Counted from the first letter of the stretch, positions 10,418-19,113 are shown. The stretch is 64,000 bases of DNA from Leptospira sp. 96542 (GCA_029310945.1 JARJFC010000005.1:1-64000); one strand, 5' to 3'. Notes: generated by a model not told the origin, from the letters alone. Numbers and translations: made by a program.

Positions 10418-10711
10418 GTTCCACTTCGAACCTGATTTTAGTTCAAACGAATTGAATGTCAATAGATTCGCCGAAAAAAGAGGCAAACAGAATTCTTTTT
10501 TTAGACTAAAGTCCGTTAGAAGATTTTTCTCACGGGTTGTCGAGTCTATAATTCGTTAGGAACTTCGCAGTTCATCGTCTATATTTAAACTTTTACGCAA
10601 AAATTTTTAGAATCTCTGATTTTATATTCTTCATTCCCCCTTTGTCCCACCTACCCGCTACAATGAAACTATTGCAGAATTTCCATAAATTATGAATTCT
10701 GACTGTAAACT
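10418..10711. other. 294-bp intergenic region between surface-protein block and hsdM
   Basis: This gap separates the divergent DUF1565 lipoprotein and hsdM, so it should hold promoters for both. It is AT-rich with several TATAAT-like boxes (for example TCTATAATTC near 10548) but I cannot pair them confidently with -35 elements. No reading frame, tRNA or long repeat was found. It also marks the left edge of the restriction island; no counterpart of the 32-bp repeat at the right edge is visible here. Confidence 0.5.
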
Positions 10712-13102
10712 ATGGCAATTAAAAAATCGGAATTATACTCATCTCTCTGGAAATCTTGCGACGAACTTCGAGGCGGAATGGATGCATCACAATACAAGGA
10801 TTATGTTCTTGTTATGTTATTTATCAAATACATTTCAGATAAATATGCAGGGGAAGCGTTCTCTCCCATCACAGTGCCAAAAGGTAGCTCTTTTAAGGAT
10901 ATGGTAACCTTGAAGGGAAAAACGAGCATTGGTGATGACATCAATAAAAAGATACTCGCACCCTTGGGCGAAGCCAATAAAATCTCTGATTTTCCTGACT
11001 TTAACGATGTGAACAAACTCGGCAGTGGAAAGGAGATGGTGCAACGCCTAACAAATCTCATTGCGATCTTTGAGAACCCTGCTCTCGACTTTTCGGGTAA
11101 CAAGGCGGAAGGTGATGATATTTTGGGAGATGCTTACGAGTATCTTATGAGGCATTTTGCTACAGAAAGTGGCAAGAGTAAGGGACAATTTTATACACCT
11201 GCGGAAGTGAGTCGCATTATGGCAAAGATCATCCATGTGTCATCGGCAGATAAATCCAGTAAGACCGCCTACGATCCGACTTGTGGTTCAGGTTCCCTAC
11301 TTTTAAAGGTTTCGGCAGAAGCAGGGAAGATCACTCTTTATGGACAGGAGATGGATGTGGCAACGTCTTCCTTGGCACGTATGAACATGATCCTCCATGA
11401 CAATCCTACAGCAGAAATCAAAACAGGGAACACACTCGCCAATCCTTTGTATCTTACCGATAAGGGAGACCTCAAGCAGTTTGATTTTTTTGTCGCCAAT
11501 CCACCATTTTCCTTTAAGGCATGGAGCAATGGAATTGATCCCTTAAATGATCGTTATACGAGATTTCAGGATTTTGGAATCCCTCCCCAAAAGAATGGGG
11601 ATTTTGCTTTTTTACTTCATGCGGTTCGTAGTTTGAAGAGCAATGGAAAGGGAGCAATCATTCTCCCGCATGGTGTGCTTTTCCGTGGGAATGCGGAAGC
11701 AGAGATCCGAAAGAAACTGATCCAAAAAGGTTACATTGAAGGGATCATTGGACTTCCTGCCAACTTGTTTTACGGAACGGGTATCCCTGCCTGTATCATT
11801 GTAATCAATAAGGAAGAAGCTGAAAAACGAAAGGAACTCTTTATTGTCGATGCGTCGAAAGGGTTTGAGAAGGATGGAAACAAAAACCGACTTCGGGAAC
11901 AGGACATTCACAAAATCGTGGATGTGTTTACCAACAAAATAGAATTTCCGAAATACAGCCGTAATGTGCCATTCAAAGAAATTGAGGAGAAAGAATTCAA
12001 TCTCAATATCCCTCGGTACATTGATAGCAGTGAACCAGAAGACATCCAAAACATCGAAGCTCATTTGCATGGTGGGATTCCCGAACTAGATGTGGATGCC
12101 CTCTCTCCTTTTTGGGAGGTGTATAAGGGACTTAAGGAAACACTTTTTTCGGCTAACAAACGAAAGGGATTTTATGATCTAAAGTGTTCCAAGGAAGAAA
12201 TCAAAACAACGATCTATTCCCATCCTGAATTTGTGAAATTTGGAAAACAAATCGAATCCACTTTCACCAAATGGAAGGAAGGTGGCCTCGAAGCCTGTAA
12301 GTCGATTGGGAGTAAAACGAAGCCTAAGGAATTTATCCATACCTTTAGTGAAAGCCTTCTCACTGCCTTTTCCAAAACACCTCTTGTGGATGCCTATGAT
12401 ATCTACCAACATCTCATGACCTATTGGCTTGCGGTGATGCAGGACGATGTGTATTTGGTTGTGGATGAAGGTTGGAAGGTAGGAAAGGAAACCGAAACCA
12501 TTGGCAAATCCAAAGAGTTTGAAGGAAGGCTGATTCCGAAAGCCCTTCTCATCCAAGCCTACTTTGCCAAGGAAAAGGAAACCATCGAAGCCTTGGAATC
12601 GGAACGTGATGGTTTGGATTTAAAACTAGAAGAAATGGTCGAAGAACAAGGGGGAGACGATGGACTTCTCTCGGATGCCAAAACGGATAAGGACGCCGTA
12701 ACACCTAAGTCTGTGCAAGCTCGCTTGAAACAAATCCAATCGGACAAGGATGCAAAGGAAGAAATCACTTTCCTCCAAGAATACCTAAACGTAGCCAACC
12801 AAATCAGTGATCTCAATTCTAAAATCAAACAAGCACAAGCGGACATACAATCCAAATTGAACGAACGATACAAAAACCTAAAGGACGAGGAAATCAAAAC
12901 CCTTGTGGTAGATTCCAAATGGTTCGCCAAACTTGCCGAAGACGTACAATCGGAACTGAACCGCATCAGCCAAACCCTCACCAAACGAATCAAAGAACTT
13001 GCCGAACGGTATGAGAGTCCACTTGAGACTTTGGAGAAAGAAACCGAGGCACTCGACCAAAAAGTGAAAGGGCATTTGGCGAAGATGGGGTTTGGGGTAT
13101 GA
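10712..13102 (+). CDS. hsdM: Type I restriction-modification system, DNA methyltransferase subunit
   Basis: HsdM is the N6-adenine methyltransferase of a type I R-M complex. It has an N-terminal helical HsdM_N domain (LYSSLWKSCDELRGGMD, YKDYVLVMLFIKYISDKY), SAM-binding motif I DPTCGSGSLL (about 188-197) and catalytic motif IV NPPF (about 263-266). At 796 residues it is longer than the common ~500-residue HsdM. The extra C-terminal third is charged and coiled-coil-like (ESERDGLDLKLEEMVEEQ onward). A long region between hsdM and hsdS carries unrelated genes. No clear Shine-Dalgarno site precedes ATG 10712. Confidence 0.94.
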   Translation: MAIKKSELYSSLWKSCDELRGGMDASQYKDYVLVMLFIKYISDKYAGEAFSPITVPKGSSFKDMVTLKGKTSIGDDINKKILAPLGEANKISDFPDFNDVNKLGSGKEMVQRLTNLIAIFENPALDFSGNKAEGDDILGDAYEYLMRHFATESGKSKGQFYTPAEVSRIMAKIIHVSSADKSSKTAYDPTCGSGSLLLKVSAEAGKITLYGQEMDVATSSLARMNMILHDNPTAEIKTGNTLANPLYLTDKGDLKQFDFFVANPPFSFKAWSNGIDPLNDRYTRFQDFGIPPQKNGDFAFLLHAVRSLKSNGKGAIILPHGVLFRGNAEAEIRKKLIQKGYIEGIIGLPANLFYGTGIPACIIVINKEEAEKRKELFIVDASKGFEKDGNKNRLREQDIHKIVDVFTNKIEFPKYSRNVPFKEIEEKEFNLNIPRYIDSSEPEDIQNIEAHLHGGIPELDVDALSPFWEVYKGLKETLFSANKRKGFYDLKCSKEEIKTTIYSHPEFVKFGKQIESTFTKWKEGGLEACKSIGSKTKPKEFIHTFSESLLTAFSKTPLVDAYDIYQHLMTYWLAVMQDDVYLVVDEGWKVGKETETIGKSKEFEGRLIPKALLIQAYFAKEKETIEALESERDGLDLKLEEMVEEQGGDDGLLSDAKTDKDAVTPKSVQARLKQIQSDKDAKEEITFLQEYLNVANQISDLNSKIKQAQADIQSKLNERYKNLKDEEIKTLVVDSKWFAKLAEDVQSELNRISQTLTKRIKELAERYESPLETLEKETEALDQKVKGHLAKMGFGV

Positions 13103-13122
13103 ACCGAACGCTACTTCCGAAA

Positions 13123-13156
13123 TGGTCTTGACATGACCAGGTTCTGACTATATTTT
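13123..13156 (+). promoter_or_regulatory. Putative vapBC promoter with overlapping operator palindrome
   Basis: TGGTC (13123-13127) and GACCA (13135-13139) form an inverted repeat with a 7-nt spacer. The spacer and right arm contain a perfect TTGACA (13128-13133). A TATATTTT stretch follows at 13149-13156, giving -10 choices at 15-17 nt spacing. The vapB ATG is at 13163. A palindrome on the -35 box is the expected place for autorepression by the VapB-VapC complex; that regulation is inferred. Confidence 0.55.
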
Positions 13157-13162
13157 AAGTGC

Positions 13163-13399
13163 ATGGAAACAAATATCTCGAATTTAAAAGCCCATTTGAG
13201 TGAAACCTTGGATTTGGTTAGAAAAGGGGAAGTGGTCACTGTTTTGGACAGAACTGTTCCCATTGCAATCATTACAAAATTTGAAGAAAATCGAGATCAA
13301 ATAAGAATTCGACCCGCGATAAATAACAATTTCCAAAAGAAATTCAAAAGAATCATCAATCATTCCATTGAATTGTATTACAACAGGGACGAGCGGTGA
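13163..13399 (+). CDS. vapB: VapB/Phd-type antitoxin
   Basis: A 78-residue Phd/YefM-like antitoxin: ETNISNLKAHLSETLDLVRK, then GEVVTVLDRTVPIAIITKF, matches the N-terminal DNA-binding fold of the family, and the C-terminal tail (KKFKRIINHSIELYYNRDE) is the likely toxin-binding segment. It overlaps the downstream PIN toxin by four bases (GTGA), which is the classic arrangement of an antitoxin-first operon. It should neutralise VapC and repress its own promoter at 13123-13156. Confidence 0.85.
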   Translation: METNISNLKAHLSETLDLVRKGEVVTVLDRTVPIAIITKFEENRDQIRIRPAINNNFQKKFKRIINHSIELYYNRDER

Positions 13400-13812
13400 T
13401 CGTCTATTTAGATACTTCTGCTGTCATTCGATTTTTGCTAAATGATACTGCAAAATTTGCAAACTTCGGGAAATGGGATAAGCAAGGTTCTAGTGAATTG
13501 TTAGAGGTAGAATGCCATCGCACCTTTGATTGTATGCGTTTACAAGGGGCGTTAAATGATTTAGAGGTTGTGGATTTGAAAGATGAACTCAATGAATTAT
13601 TAAAAAAAGTAGAAATTATAGAATTGAGTTCCCGTATAATAACAAGGGCTAAAGGGTCTTTTCCTGTAGTTGTGCGAACTTTGGATGCATTGCATTTAGC
13701 AACGGCAGAAGCCTGGGGTAAATATTTGGATAAGCAAGTAACAGTTGTAACTCATGATAAACAGATGTCACTTGCTTCCAAGAGCATTGGTTTGGAAGTG
13801 GTTTCTGAGTAG
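13396..13812 (+). CDS. vapC: VapC-type PIN-domain ribonuclease toxin
   Basis: A 138-residue PIN-domain protein. Acidic metal-binding positions are visible: Asp6 in VYLDTSAVIR, Glu in LLEVECHRTF, Asp in RTLDALHLATAEA and Asp in VVTHDKQM. VapC enzymes cleave tRNA or rRNA when freed from antitoxin. Translation starts at a GTG that overlaps the vapB stop (GTGA), so it is coupled. The pair sits between hsdM and hsdS, an unusual place inside a type I R-M operon. Confidence 0.87.
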   Translation: MIVYLDTSAVIRFLLNDTAKFANFGKWDKQGSSELLEVECHRTFDCMRLQGALNDLEVVDLKDELNELLKKVEIIELSSRIITRAKGSFPVVVRTLDALHLATAEAWGKYLDKQVTVVTHDKQMSLASKSIGLEVVSE

Positions 13813-13860
13813 ATGGTTGGTGATTAGAAGGTGGATATTGCTCAGGAAGGAGAATCAAGA

Positions 13861-14949
13861 TTGCGAAATACGAAGTGTTTGCATTGTGAAATAACATTCA
13901 CAAAACATAACAATTCAGATGAGCATATTTTTCCCCAAGCTATTGGAGGAAATCTAACCATTCGGAATGTCTTTTGCAGAGATTGCAATTTCAAACTTGG
14001 TAAACTTTACGATACTAAACTCGTAGAGAATTTTCATTTCTATAGAAATTTATTTAATGCATACAATGGCTACAAACGAAATCGAAAACGTTACAAACTT
14101 CAAACGAATGATACTCCTTTAATAAGTTATGTAAATCAAGACGGTTCATTAAAATTAGAAAAAGGAAAGTATCATTTAAAGGATAAAGAAGCTATCCTTA
14201 TAGGAAACGACAAAGAATCGTTAACTTCTAGTTTTGAAAAGATTAGCATAAAACATCCGAATGCTAAATTACATATAAAGCAAAAAGAAAAGGATGAACT
14301 TTTTGATTTCCAACGTTTATCGGCAAAACTTTGTTTTGCTACGGGAGATCGGGATGTTTCTTTTTCCATTTTAAAAACTGCGTTAACTGCTTTTTTATAC
14401 TTAGGTAGAAGTTTTTCTGAAATCTCACACTTTCCAAAAGCCTTTCATCCTCATTTATACCCAAGTCGATTGGTGTCTCCCATCGGTATCAAGCAGTTAT
14501 ATCCAGAAACATCTACCGACCTCAATTTGAGCCATTCCGTTAAAATTGTTTATTCTTTCGAAAAAAGAGCTATTTTTGCCATCATTGAACTCTTTAATTC
14601 CTTCCGATATTCCGTGATCTTATCCAATCGATACTTTGGTTCAGATAAGGAATTCGATTTATCACAGAATGCAATTACGGGCAAAAAAAATGAATTTAAA
14701 TTAAATTTTTCCCAGGATGAGTTCTTTGGTTTTCTAAATGCTACCTGGGAGGAACAAGAACTAGCAATCTTAACTTCATGGCAATCGCTAAGGGAATTAA
14801 CTCACCTGAAGATGATGGAAGCGGGATTAGGAAAAAAGATTGGAGCCAACCAATTTGGTCTAGACCCCAATATGATTTTAACAAAAGAACATGTTCCCTA
14901 TTTCTTTCCGAAATTTGATTTTGTGGAACGCAGGGAGTTTGAACTATGA
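13861..14949 (+). CDS. HNH-type endonuclease-like protein in the R-M operon
   Basis: The N-terminal ~60 residues match the HNH_5 style zinc/HNH pattern: CLHCEITF, SDEHIFPQAIGGN and VFCRDCNFKLGKLYD, that is two Cys pairs around an E-H-I/G-G core. The remaining ~300 residues are unrecognised. The frame is open from GTG 13831, but an AGGAAGGAG site (13844-13852) lies 8 nt before TTG 13861, so that start is preferred (362 residues). Its TGA overlaps the hsdS ATG (ATGA), so it is translated with the specificity subunit. It could be a defence nuclease or a modifier of the R-M system; both are inference. Confidence 0.7.
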   Translation: MRNTKCLHCEITFTKHNNSDEHIFPQAIGGNLTIRNVFCRDCNFKLGKLYDTKLVENFHFYRNLFNAYNGYKRNRKRYKLQTNDTPLISYVNQDGSLKLEKGKYHLKDKEAILIGNDKESLTSSFEKISIKHPNAKLHIKQKEKDELFDFQRLSAKLCFATGDRDVSFSILKTALTAFLYLGRSFSEISHFPKAFHPHLYPSRLVSPIGIKQLYPETSTDLNLSHSVKIVYSFEKRAIFAIIELFNSFRYSVILSNRYFGSDKEFDLSQNAITGKKNEFKLNFSQDEFFGFLNATWEEQELAILTSWQSLRELTHLKMMEAGLGKKIGANQFGLDPNMILTKEHVPYFFPKFDFVERREFEL

Positions 14950-16232
14950 AGAGTAAATACAAAGAAACGGAAGTAGGTTTGATTCCTAAAGATTGGAATA
15001 TAAAAAAATTAAAGGAAATATCGACGAAAATCACAGATGGAGATCACTTAACTCCGAAAAGGACTACTTCTGGTTTTTACTTATTGTCTGCTCGCAATGT
15101 AAAGGACTCATATATTGACCTTTCAGATGTAGATTATGTTGGCGAAGAAGAGTATCATCGAATGAAAAATAGATGCAACCCAGAATATGATGATATTATG
15201 ATTTCTTGCTCAGGTACAATAGGAAGAATTTCCCGTGTACCTAAAAATTTAAAATCAGTTTTAGTTAGGAGTGTAGCTTTAATTAAATTAATGAAAGGGG
15301 ATTGCTCGAGCGGTTACGTGCAATATTCTTTGCAATCTAACTTTGGTCAAAAACAGATTAATGAAAGTGTGAATCAAGGTGCACAACCTAATCTTTTTCT
15401 AAATCAAATAAATATATTGTCCATCCCCCTTCCCCCCACTCTCGCCGAACAAGAAGCCATTGCCGAAGTACTTTCCGATACCGATGCACTGATCACTTCC
15501 CTGGAAACCACCATCCAAAAGAAAAAACTCCTGAAACAAGGAGCCATGCAAGAGTTGCTTACGGGGAAACGTCGTTTGCCTGGGTTTGGTGGGAAAGGTG
15601 GAATGAAAGATACGGAAGTGGGAAGGATTCCTGAGGATTGGGAGGTGAGGAAGTTGGGGGATGTTTTAAAATCGAATCCAAAGTATGGCATTAACGCCCC
15701 TGCAACAGAAAAAGATGATCGATACTTTAATTACCTCAGAATAACCGATATCGATGAAAATGGAAAAATAAATTTCAAAGATATCTGCTCTGTATCTCAC
15801 CCACTCGCAAAGTATTTCATTTTAAATGATAATGAAATTGTTTTTGCTAGAACTGGTGCAAGCGTTGGCAAATCATATATCCACCAGCTTAAAAATGGGA
15901 CATTTGTATATGCGGGGTTTTTAATTAAACTGAATATTGATTCAAATAGTGCCAATGCTAAATACATATTTTTTCTTACCCAAGCTAAACGATACCGAAA
16001 TTGGATAGAAACTAACTCTGCTAGAAGCGGTCAGCCTGGCATCAATGGAAACCAAATAAAAGAATTCACATTTCCTTGCCCCACCACTCTCGCCGAACAA
16101 GAAGCTATTGCGAATTTGCTTACGGAAATGGATGAGGAGATTGAGGGATTGGAGAATAAGTTGGAGAAGACGAAGGGGATCAAACAGGGGTTAATGCAGG
16201 TGTTGTTGACTGGGAAGATTCGGTTGGTGTGA
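14946..16232 (+). CDS. hsdS: Type I restriction-modification system, specificity subunit
   Basis: HsdS reads the bipartite DNA target through two target-recognition domains. Both halves begin with the same phrase (TEVGLIPKDWNIKKL at residues about 8-22, TEVGRIPEDWEVRKL at about 221-235) and end with a conserved coiled-coil spacer (PPTLAEQEAIAEVLSDTDAL and CPTTLAEQEAIANLLTEMDE). The 428-residue length is usual. The recognition domains between are AT-rich and divergent, while the conserved blocks are nearly identical at DNA level. It follows the HNH gene with an ATGA overlap. The recognition sequence cannot be predicted by eye. Confidence 0.94.
   Translation: MKSKYKETEVGLIPKDWNIKKLKEISTKITDGDHLTPKRTTSGFYLLSARNVKDSYIDLSDVDYVGEEEYHRMKNRCNPEYDDIMISCSGTIGRISRVPKNLKSVLVRSVALIKLMKGDCSSGYVQYSLQSNFGQKQINESVNQGAQPNLFLNQINILSIPLPPTLAEQEAIAEVLSDTDALITSLETTIQKKKLLKQGAMQELLTGKRRLPGFGGKGGMKDTEVGRIPEDWEVRKLGDVLKSNPKYGINAPATEKDDRYFNYLRITDIDENGKINFKDICSVSHPLAKYFILNDNEIVFARTGASVGKSYIHQLKNGTFVYAGFLIKLNIDSNSANAKYIFFLTQAKRYRNWIETNSARSGQPGINGNQIKEFTFPCPTTLAEQEAIANLLTEMDEEIEGLENKLEKTKGIKQGLMQVLLTGKIRLV
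15436..15457 (+). repeat. hsdS internal 22-bp direct repeat, copy 1
   Basis: A 22-bp segment encoding the TLAEQEA part of the first conserved spacer of hsdS. It is identical to 16084-16105, 648 bp downstream, in the same reading frame. Exact in-frame repeats in hsdS can support exchange of target-recognition domains. Confidence 0.8.
16084..16105 (+). repeat. hsdS internal 22-bp direct repeat, copy 2
   Basis: Second exact copy of the 22-bp segment at 15436-15457, lying in the second conserved spacer of hsdS and in the same reading frame (648 is divisible by 3). Confidence 0.8.
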
Positions 16233-16265
16233 GGGTAGAAAGAAAGTTTTGATCCTATGAAAAGC

Positions 16266-16287
16266 GGACTAGCCTGAGGCTTTTTTT
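16266..16287 (+). terminator. Weak putative intrinsic terminator after hsdS
   Basis: AGCC-TGA-GGCT (16271-16281) followed by a run of seven T's, about 35 bp after the hsdS stop. The stem is only four pairs, so termination would be partial at best. Confidence 0.35.
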
Positions 16288-16318
16288 ACCAAGTTTGAAA
16301 TAGAAACCAATACTTGGT
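16288..16318 (+). promoter_or_regulatory. Inverted repeat upstream of the PIN-GNAT gene
   Basis: ACCAAGT (16288-16294) and ACTTGGT (16312-16318) are perfect complements separated by 17 nt, 50 bp upstream of the PIN-GNAT start. Position and symmetry suit an operator for an autoregulated toxin-antitoxin-like module. No factor is identified. Confidence 0.45.
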
Positions 16319-16368
16319 CCAAAAACTGAATCGAAATATAAATTTCTAACCAAAAGGTTTTATCGATT

Positions 16369-17868
16369 ATGGATGAAAATTCTATACGAATCTTAATTGA
16401 TACCAATATTTTCATCCCTTTAGAAGACCATAAAGAAGCCTCAAATGAATTTTACAAATTCTATAAATTGGCAATTGAAAACAATTGTAAGATAATCGTG
16501 CACCAATCTGTCTTTGAAGACTTAGAGAATGACAAAAACCAAGAGCGAAGATCTATCATCAAAGCTAAATTAAAAAAATATGGAATACTCGAAAACCCTG
16601 CCGAGCCAAATCAAGAATTTTATGACCTTTGTAATGTTCGAAATTCACATGATAAAATAGATGCAAAATTGCTTTTTCAGGTGAACCAAGAATATGTCGA
16701 ACTCCTGATTACCGAAGATAAAGGAATCTTTAAAAATGCGAAGAAATTGAATATCGAAAGCAAGGTAAAAAATATCCAAGACGGACTAAATTTTTTACTA
16801 AATACGTTTCGATTCGTGATTCCTTTGCATCCAATCCTCACACACGGTAGCGTGAGAGAAATCATAAGTAGAAAGGACGAGGTATTTTTCGATTCATTAA
16901 GAGAGGGATATAAAGATTTCGATAAATGGCTGGAAGATTGTGCTAAGCAAGACAGGTCGGCATACTATCTAATCATTGAAGATGAGTTGTCTGCACTTCT
17001 AATCTATAAAAAGGAATCAAACAAAGATCATGGAATCAAAAATATCGATGAAGAAACATTAAAAATCTGCACTTTCAAAGTTGGCGAATCTACTTTTGGG
17101 AATAAGGTTGGTGAGCTTTTTTTAAGTAAAATGTTTGCCTACTGCATTGAAGCCAAAGTAAACTATCTCTACCTGACTGTTTACCCCCAACATGATCGAT
17201 TGATAAAACTTTTGGAGCTTTATGGATTTGAGCAATCTAGCACTAATGAAAAAGGCGAGATCTATATGATCAAGGAAATGAAAATCTCCGAAAGTATAGA
17301 AGATGAAAAGAAAAATTCGACTTTCATTCATCCTTTTTATTTTGATAGTATGATTTTCGGTAAATTTATTATACCAATTGAAGAAAATTATGCAGAAACT
17401 CTATTCAAAGATTCAGAATTTAGAGAACCACTTTTGTTTGATAAAAATACTATACAAGAGATCCAGGGAAATACGATTCAAAAAGCCTACATTTGTAACT
17501 CAAAAGTGAAATTAGACAAGGGAGATATAATACTTTTTTATATTTCTAAGACCATAAAAAAAATTTTCCCTGTTGGTATAGTGGATTCTTATCATCGAGT
17601 TTCAGATATTTCAGAACTAATGAGCTTAGTTGCAAAGAGAACCGTGTTTCAACCAGAGGAGCTTGAATGGCAACTCAATGAAAAGAAAGCATTAACCGTA
17701 TTGCTTTTCCGTTTGGTGACTTATCTAAAGTATCCAGTTACATATAGAATCTTACGGGAGATGAAATCATGTCAGAACAACCTTACTACTTTCACTCGGT
17801 TGTCGGATGAAGATTACAAGAAAATAAAAGAGAAAGGGCATTTCGATGAACGTTATATTATCAATTAA
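16369..17868 (+). CDS. PIN-domain / GNAT-like / PUA-like multidomain protein
   Basis: A 499-residue protein with three parts. Residues 1-150 are PIN-like (IRILIDTNIFIPLED with Asp11; HQSVFEDLEND; NSHDKIDAKLLFQV; LITEDKGIFKNAKKL), keeping the acidic pattern of PIN nucleases. Residues about 190-305 resemble a GNAT acetyltransferase (YYLIIEDELSALLIYKKES; FGNKVGELFLSKMFAYCIEA; VYPQHDRLIKLLELYGFE). Residues about 330-480 look like a PUA/ASCH/EVE-type barrel (KVKLDKGDIILFYISKT, IFPVGIVDSYHR). It overlaps the downstream ASCH gene by 23 bp. Seen: motifs and overlap. Known: PIN domains are mostly RNases and GNATs often modify proteins or tRNA. Inferred: a toxin-like RNA-targeting effector. I do not recognise a named system. 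Confidence 0.72.
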   Translation: MDENSIRILIDTNIFIPLEDHKEASNEFYKFYKLAIENNCKIIVHQSVFEDLENDKNQERRSIIKAKLKKYGILENPAEPNQEFYDLCNVRNSHDKIDAKLLFQVNQEYVELLITEDKGIFKNAKKLNIESKVKNIQDGLNFLLNTFRFVIPLHPILTHGSVREIISRKDEVFFDSLREGYKDFDKWLEDCAKQDRSAYYLIIEDELSALLIYKKESNKDHGIKNIDEETLKICTFKVGESTFGNKVGELFLSKMFAYCIEAKVNYLYLTVYPQHDRLIKLLELYGFEQSSTNEKGEIYMIKEMKISESIEDEKKNSTFIHPFYFDSMIFGKFIIPIEENYAETLFKDSEFREPLLFDKNTIQEIQGNTIQKAYICNSKVKLDKGDIILFYISKTIKKIFPVGIVDSYHRVSDISELMSLVAKRTVFQPEELEWQLNEKKALTVLLFRLVTYLKYPVTYRILREMKSCQNNLTTFTRLSDEDYKKIKEKGHFDERYIIN

Positions 17869-18238
17869 ACCAGAATATGCTTGGGCTATTTTGAATGGCC
17901 AAAAGACTGTTGAATTTCGAAAGAATGTATTTAAACGAAAGATTAATAAAGTATTGATTTACTCATCCGCACCGGACCAAGTATTCCTTGGCTATTTCTC
18001 TGTCAAAGAAATCGACAGAGATTCACCTAACAGTTTATGGAAAAAGTATTCCAAGAAAGGATGTATCTCGAAGGACAAATTCTTCCATTATTATTCTGAT
18101 AAAAATGAAGGCACTTCCATTCTAATTAAGAAAGTTTTTAAATTTCAAACTCCTCTTAAACCAAAATCAATATTCAAATCGTTCACACCTCCACAATCAT
18201 TTCAGTATTGCGATTTGGATTTATCCCAGTTAACTTGA
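17846..18238 (+). CDS. ASCH-domain protein
   Basis: A 130-residue protein made almost wholly of an ASCH (PUA-like) fold: MNVILSIKPEYAWAILNGQK followed by TVEFRKNVFKRKINKVLIYS, then VFLGYFSVKEI. The N-terminal SIKPEYA...I..G.K..EFRK pattern is the family hallmark. ASCH domains are predicted RNA-binding or RNA-processing modules; some are amidohydrolases on modified nucleosides. It starts inside the PIN-GNAT gene with AAAGGG 8 nt upstream, and its TGA overlaps the next ATG (TGATG). The gene is therefore locked between two putative nucleases. It could be the antitoxin or RNA-guiding partner; that is inference. Confidence 0.78.
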   Translation: MNVILSIKPEYAWAILNGQKTVEFRKNVFKRKINKVLIYSSAPDQVFLGYFSVKEIDRDSPNSLWKKYSKKGCISKDKFFHYYSDKNEGTSILIKKVFKFQTPLKPKSIFKSFTPPQSFQYCDLDLSQLT

Positions 18239-19113
18239 TGATGCCAATGAAACCCTTTCCCAAAAAGATCACCCTCTTCCTCATTGATGGAGACGCCAGC
18301 GGAAGGATCACCGCCGAACTTTCCAATTGGAATGGAATCACTTATAAAATTCCGAGAACATTAATCAAAGAATCTGTAAATAGAGAAGATTTGTATTCAA
18401 CAGGTGTTTACTTCCTATTTGGAAAGAATCCAGAAAACGAGGACAAAGACTTAGTCTACATTGGCGAAGCAGAAAGTATCCTAGACCGACTCAAACAACA
18501 CTTAGGTTCCAAAGAATTTTGGATCGAAGCAGTTTGTGTTTTTAGTAAGAACCTAAACAAAGCCCATGTAAAGTATTTAGAAAAAAGACTTTTTGAATTA
18601 GCAAAAGAAGCAAATAGATATGAATTAGAAAATTCGACAATGCCTGCAAAAACTTCCATTTCCGAAGCAGACCAAGCTGAAATGGAAGAGTTCCTTGAGA
18701 ATATCAAACTAACAGTGCACACGTTAGGATTCAAACTATTTGAAAGAATTGATAGAAGAGAGACGGAGAAAATTTCATCTCAATCGAAGGACTACGCAAT
18801 TCAAACCAAAGGAATTAAAGCATCAGGCTTTTTCACAACAGAAGGTTTTGTAGTCAGAAAAGATAGCCAAGCTATGTTTGAATTGGCTCCTTCAATGGAG
18901 AAATGGGCAAAGGGATATATCCGTCTTCGTGAAAAACTCATAGCTGATGGAGTCTTAAGAACTGAAGGCGATCACTACATATTCACGAACGATTTTCTTT
19001 TTTCTTCTCCTTCGGCTGGAGCTGTAATGGTAATGGGAAGAAATGCCAATGGAATGACTGAATGGAAGGATGAAAGAGGAAAGTCTCTTGCCGAGAATGA
19101 AGCCTTTGATTAG
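18238..19113 (+). CDS. GIY-YIG nuclease-like protein with DUF4357
   Basis: ATG 18238 overlaps the ASCH stop by one base (TGATG); the frame is open further upstream but coupling favours this start (291 residues). Residues about 52-100 form a GIY-YIG domain (TGVYFLFGKN at ~54, LVYIGEAES at ~72, RLKQH after it). The C-terminus carries the DUF4357 signature (FLFSSPSAGAVMVMGRNANG, then EWKDERGKSL). Proteins of this architecture are often found beside type I hsdR genes. The catalytic Arg/Glu of GIY-YIG nucleases are only partly identifiable, so nuclease activity is likely but not certain. Confidence 0.8.
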   Translation: MMPMKPFPKKITLFLIDGDASGRITAELSNWNGITYKIPRTLIKESVNREDLYSTGVYFLFGKNPENEDKDLVYIGEAESILDRLKQHLGSKEFWIEAVCVFSKNLNKAHVKYLEKRLFELAKEANRYELENSTMPAKTSISEADQAEMEEFLENIKLTVHTLGFKLFERIDRRETEKISSQSKDYAIQTKGIKASGFFTTEGFVVRKDSQAMFELAPSMEKWAKGYIRLREKLIADGVLRTEGDHYIFTNDFLFSSPSAGAVMVMGRNANGMTEWKDERGKSLAENEAFD

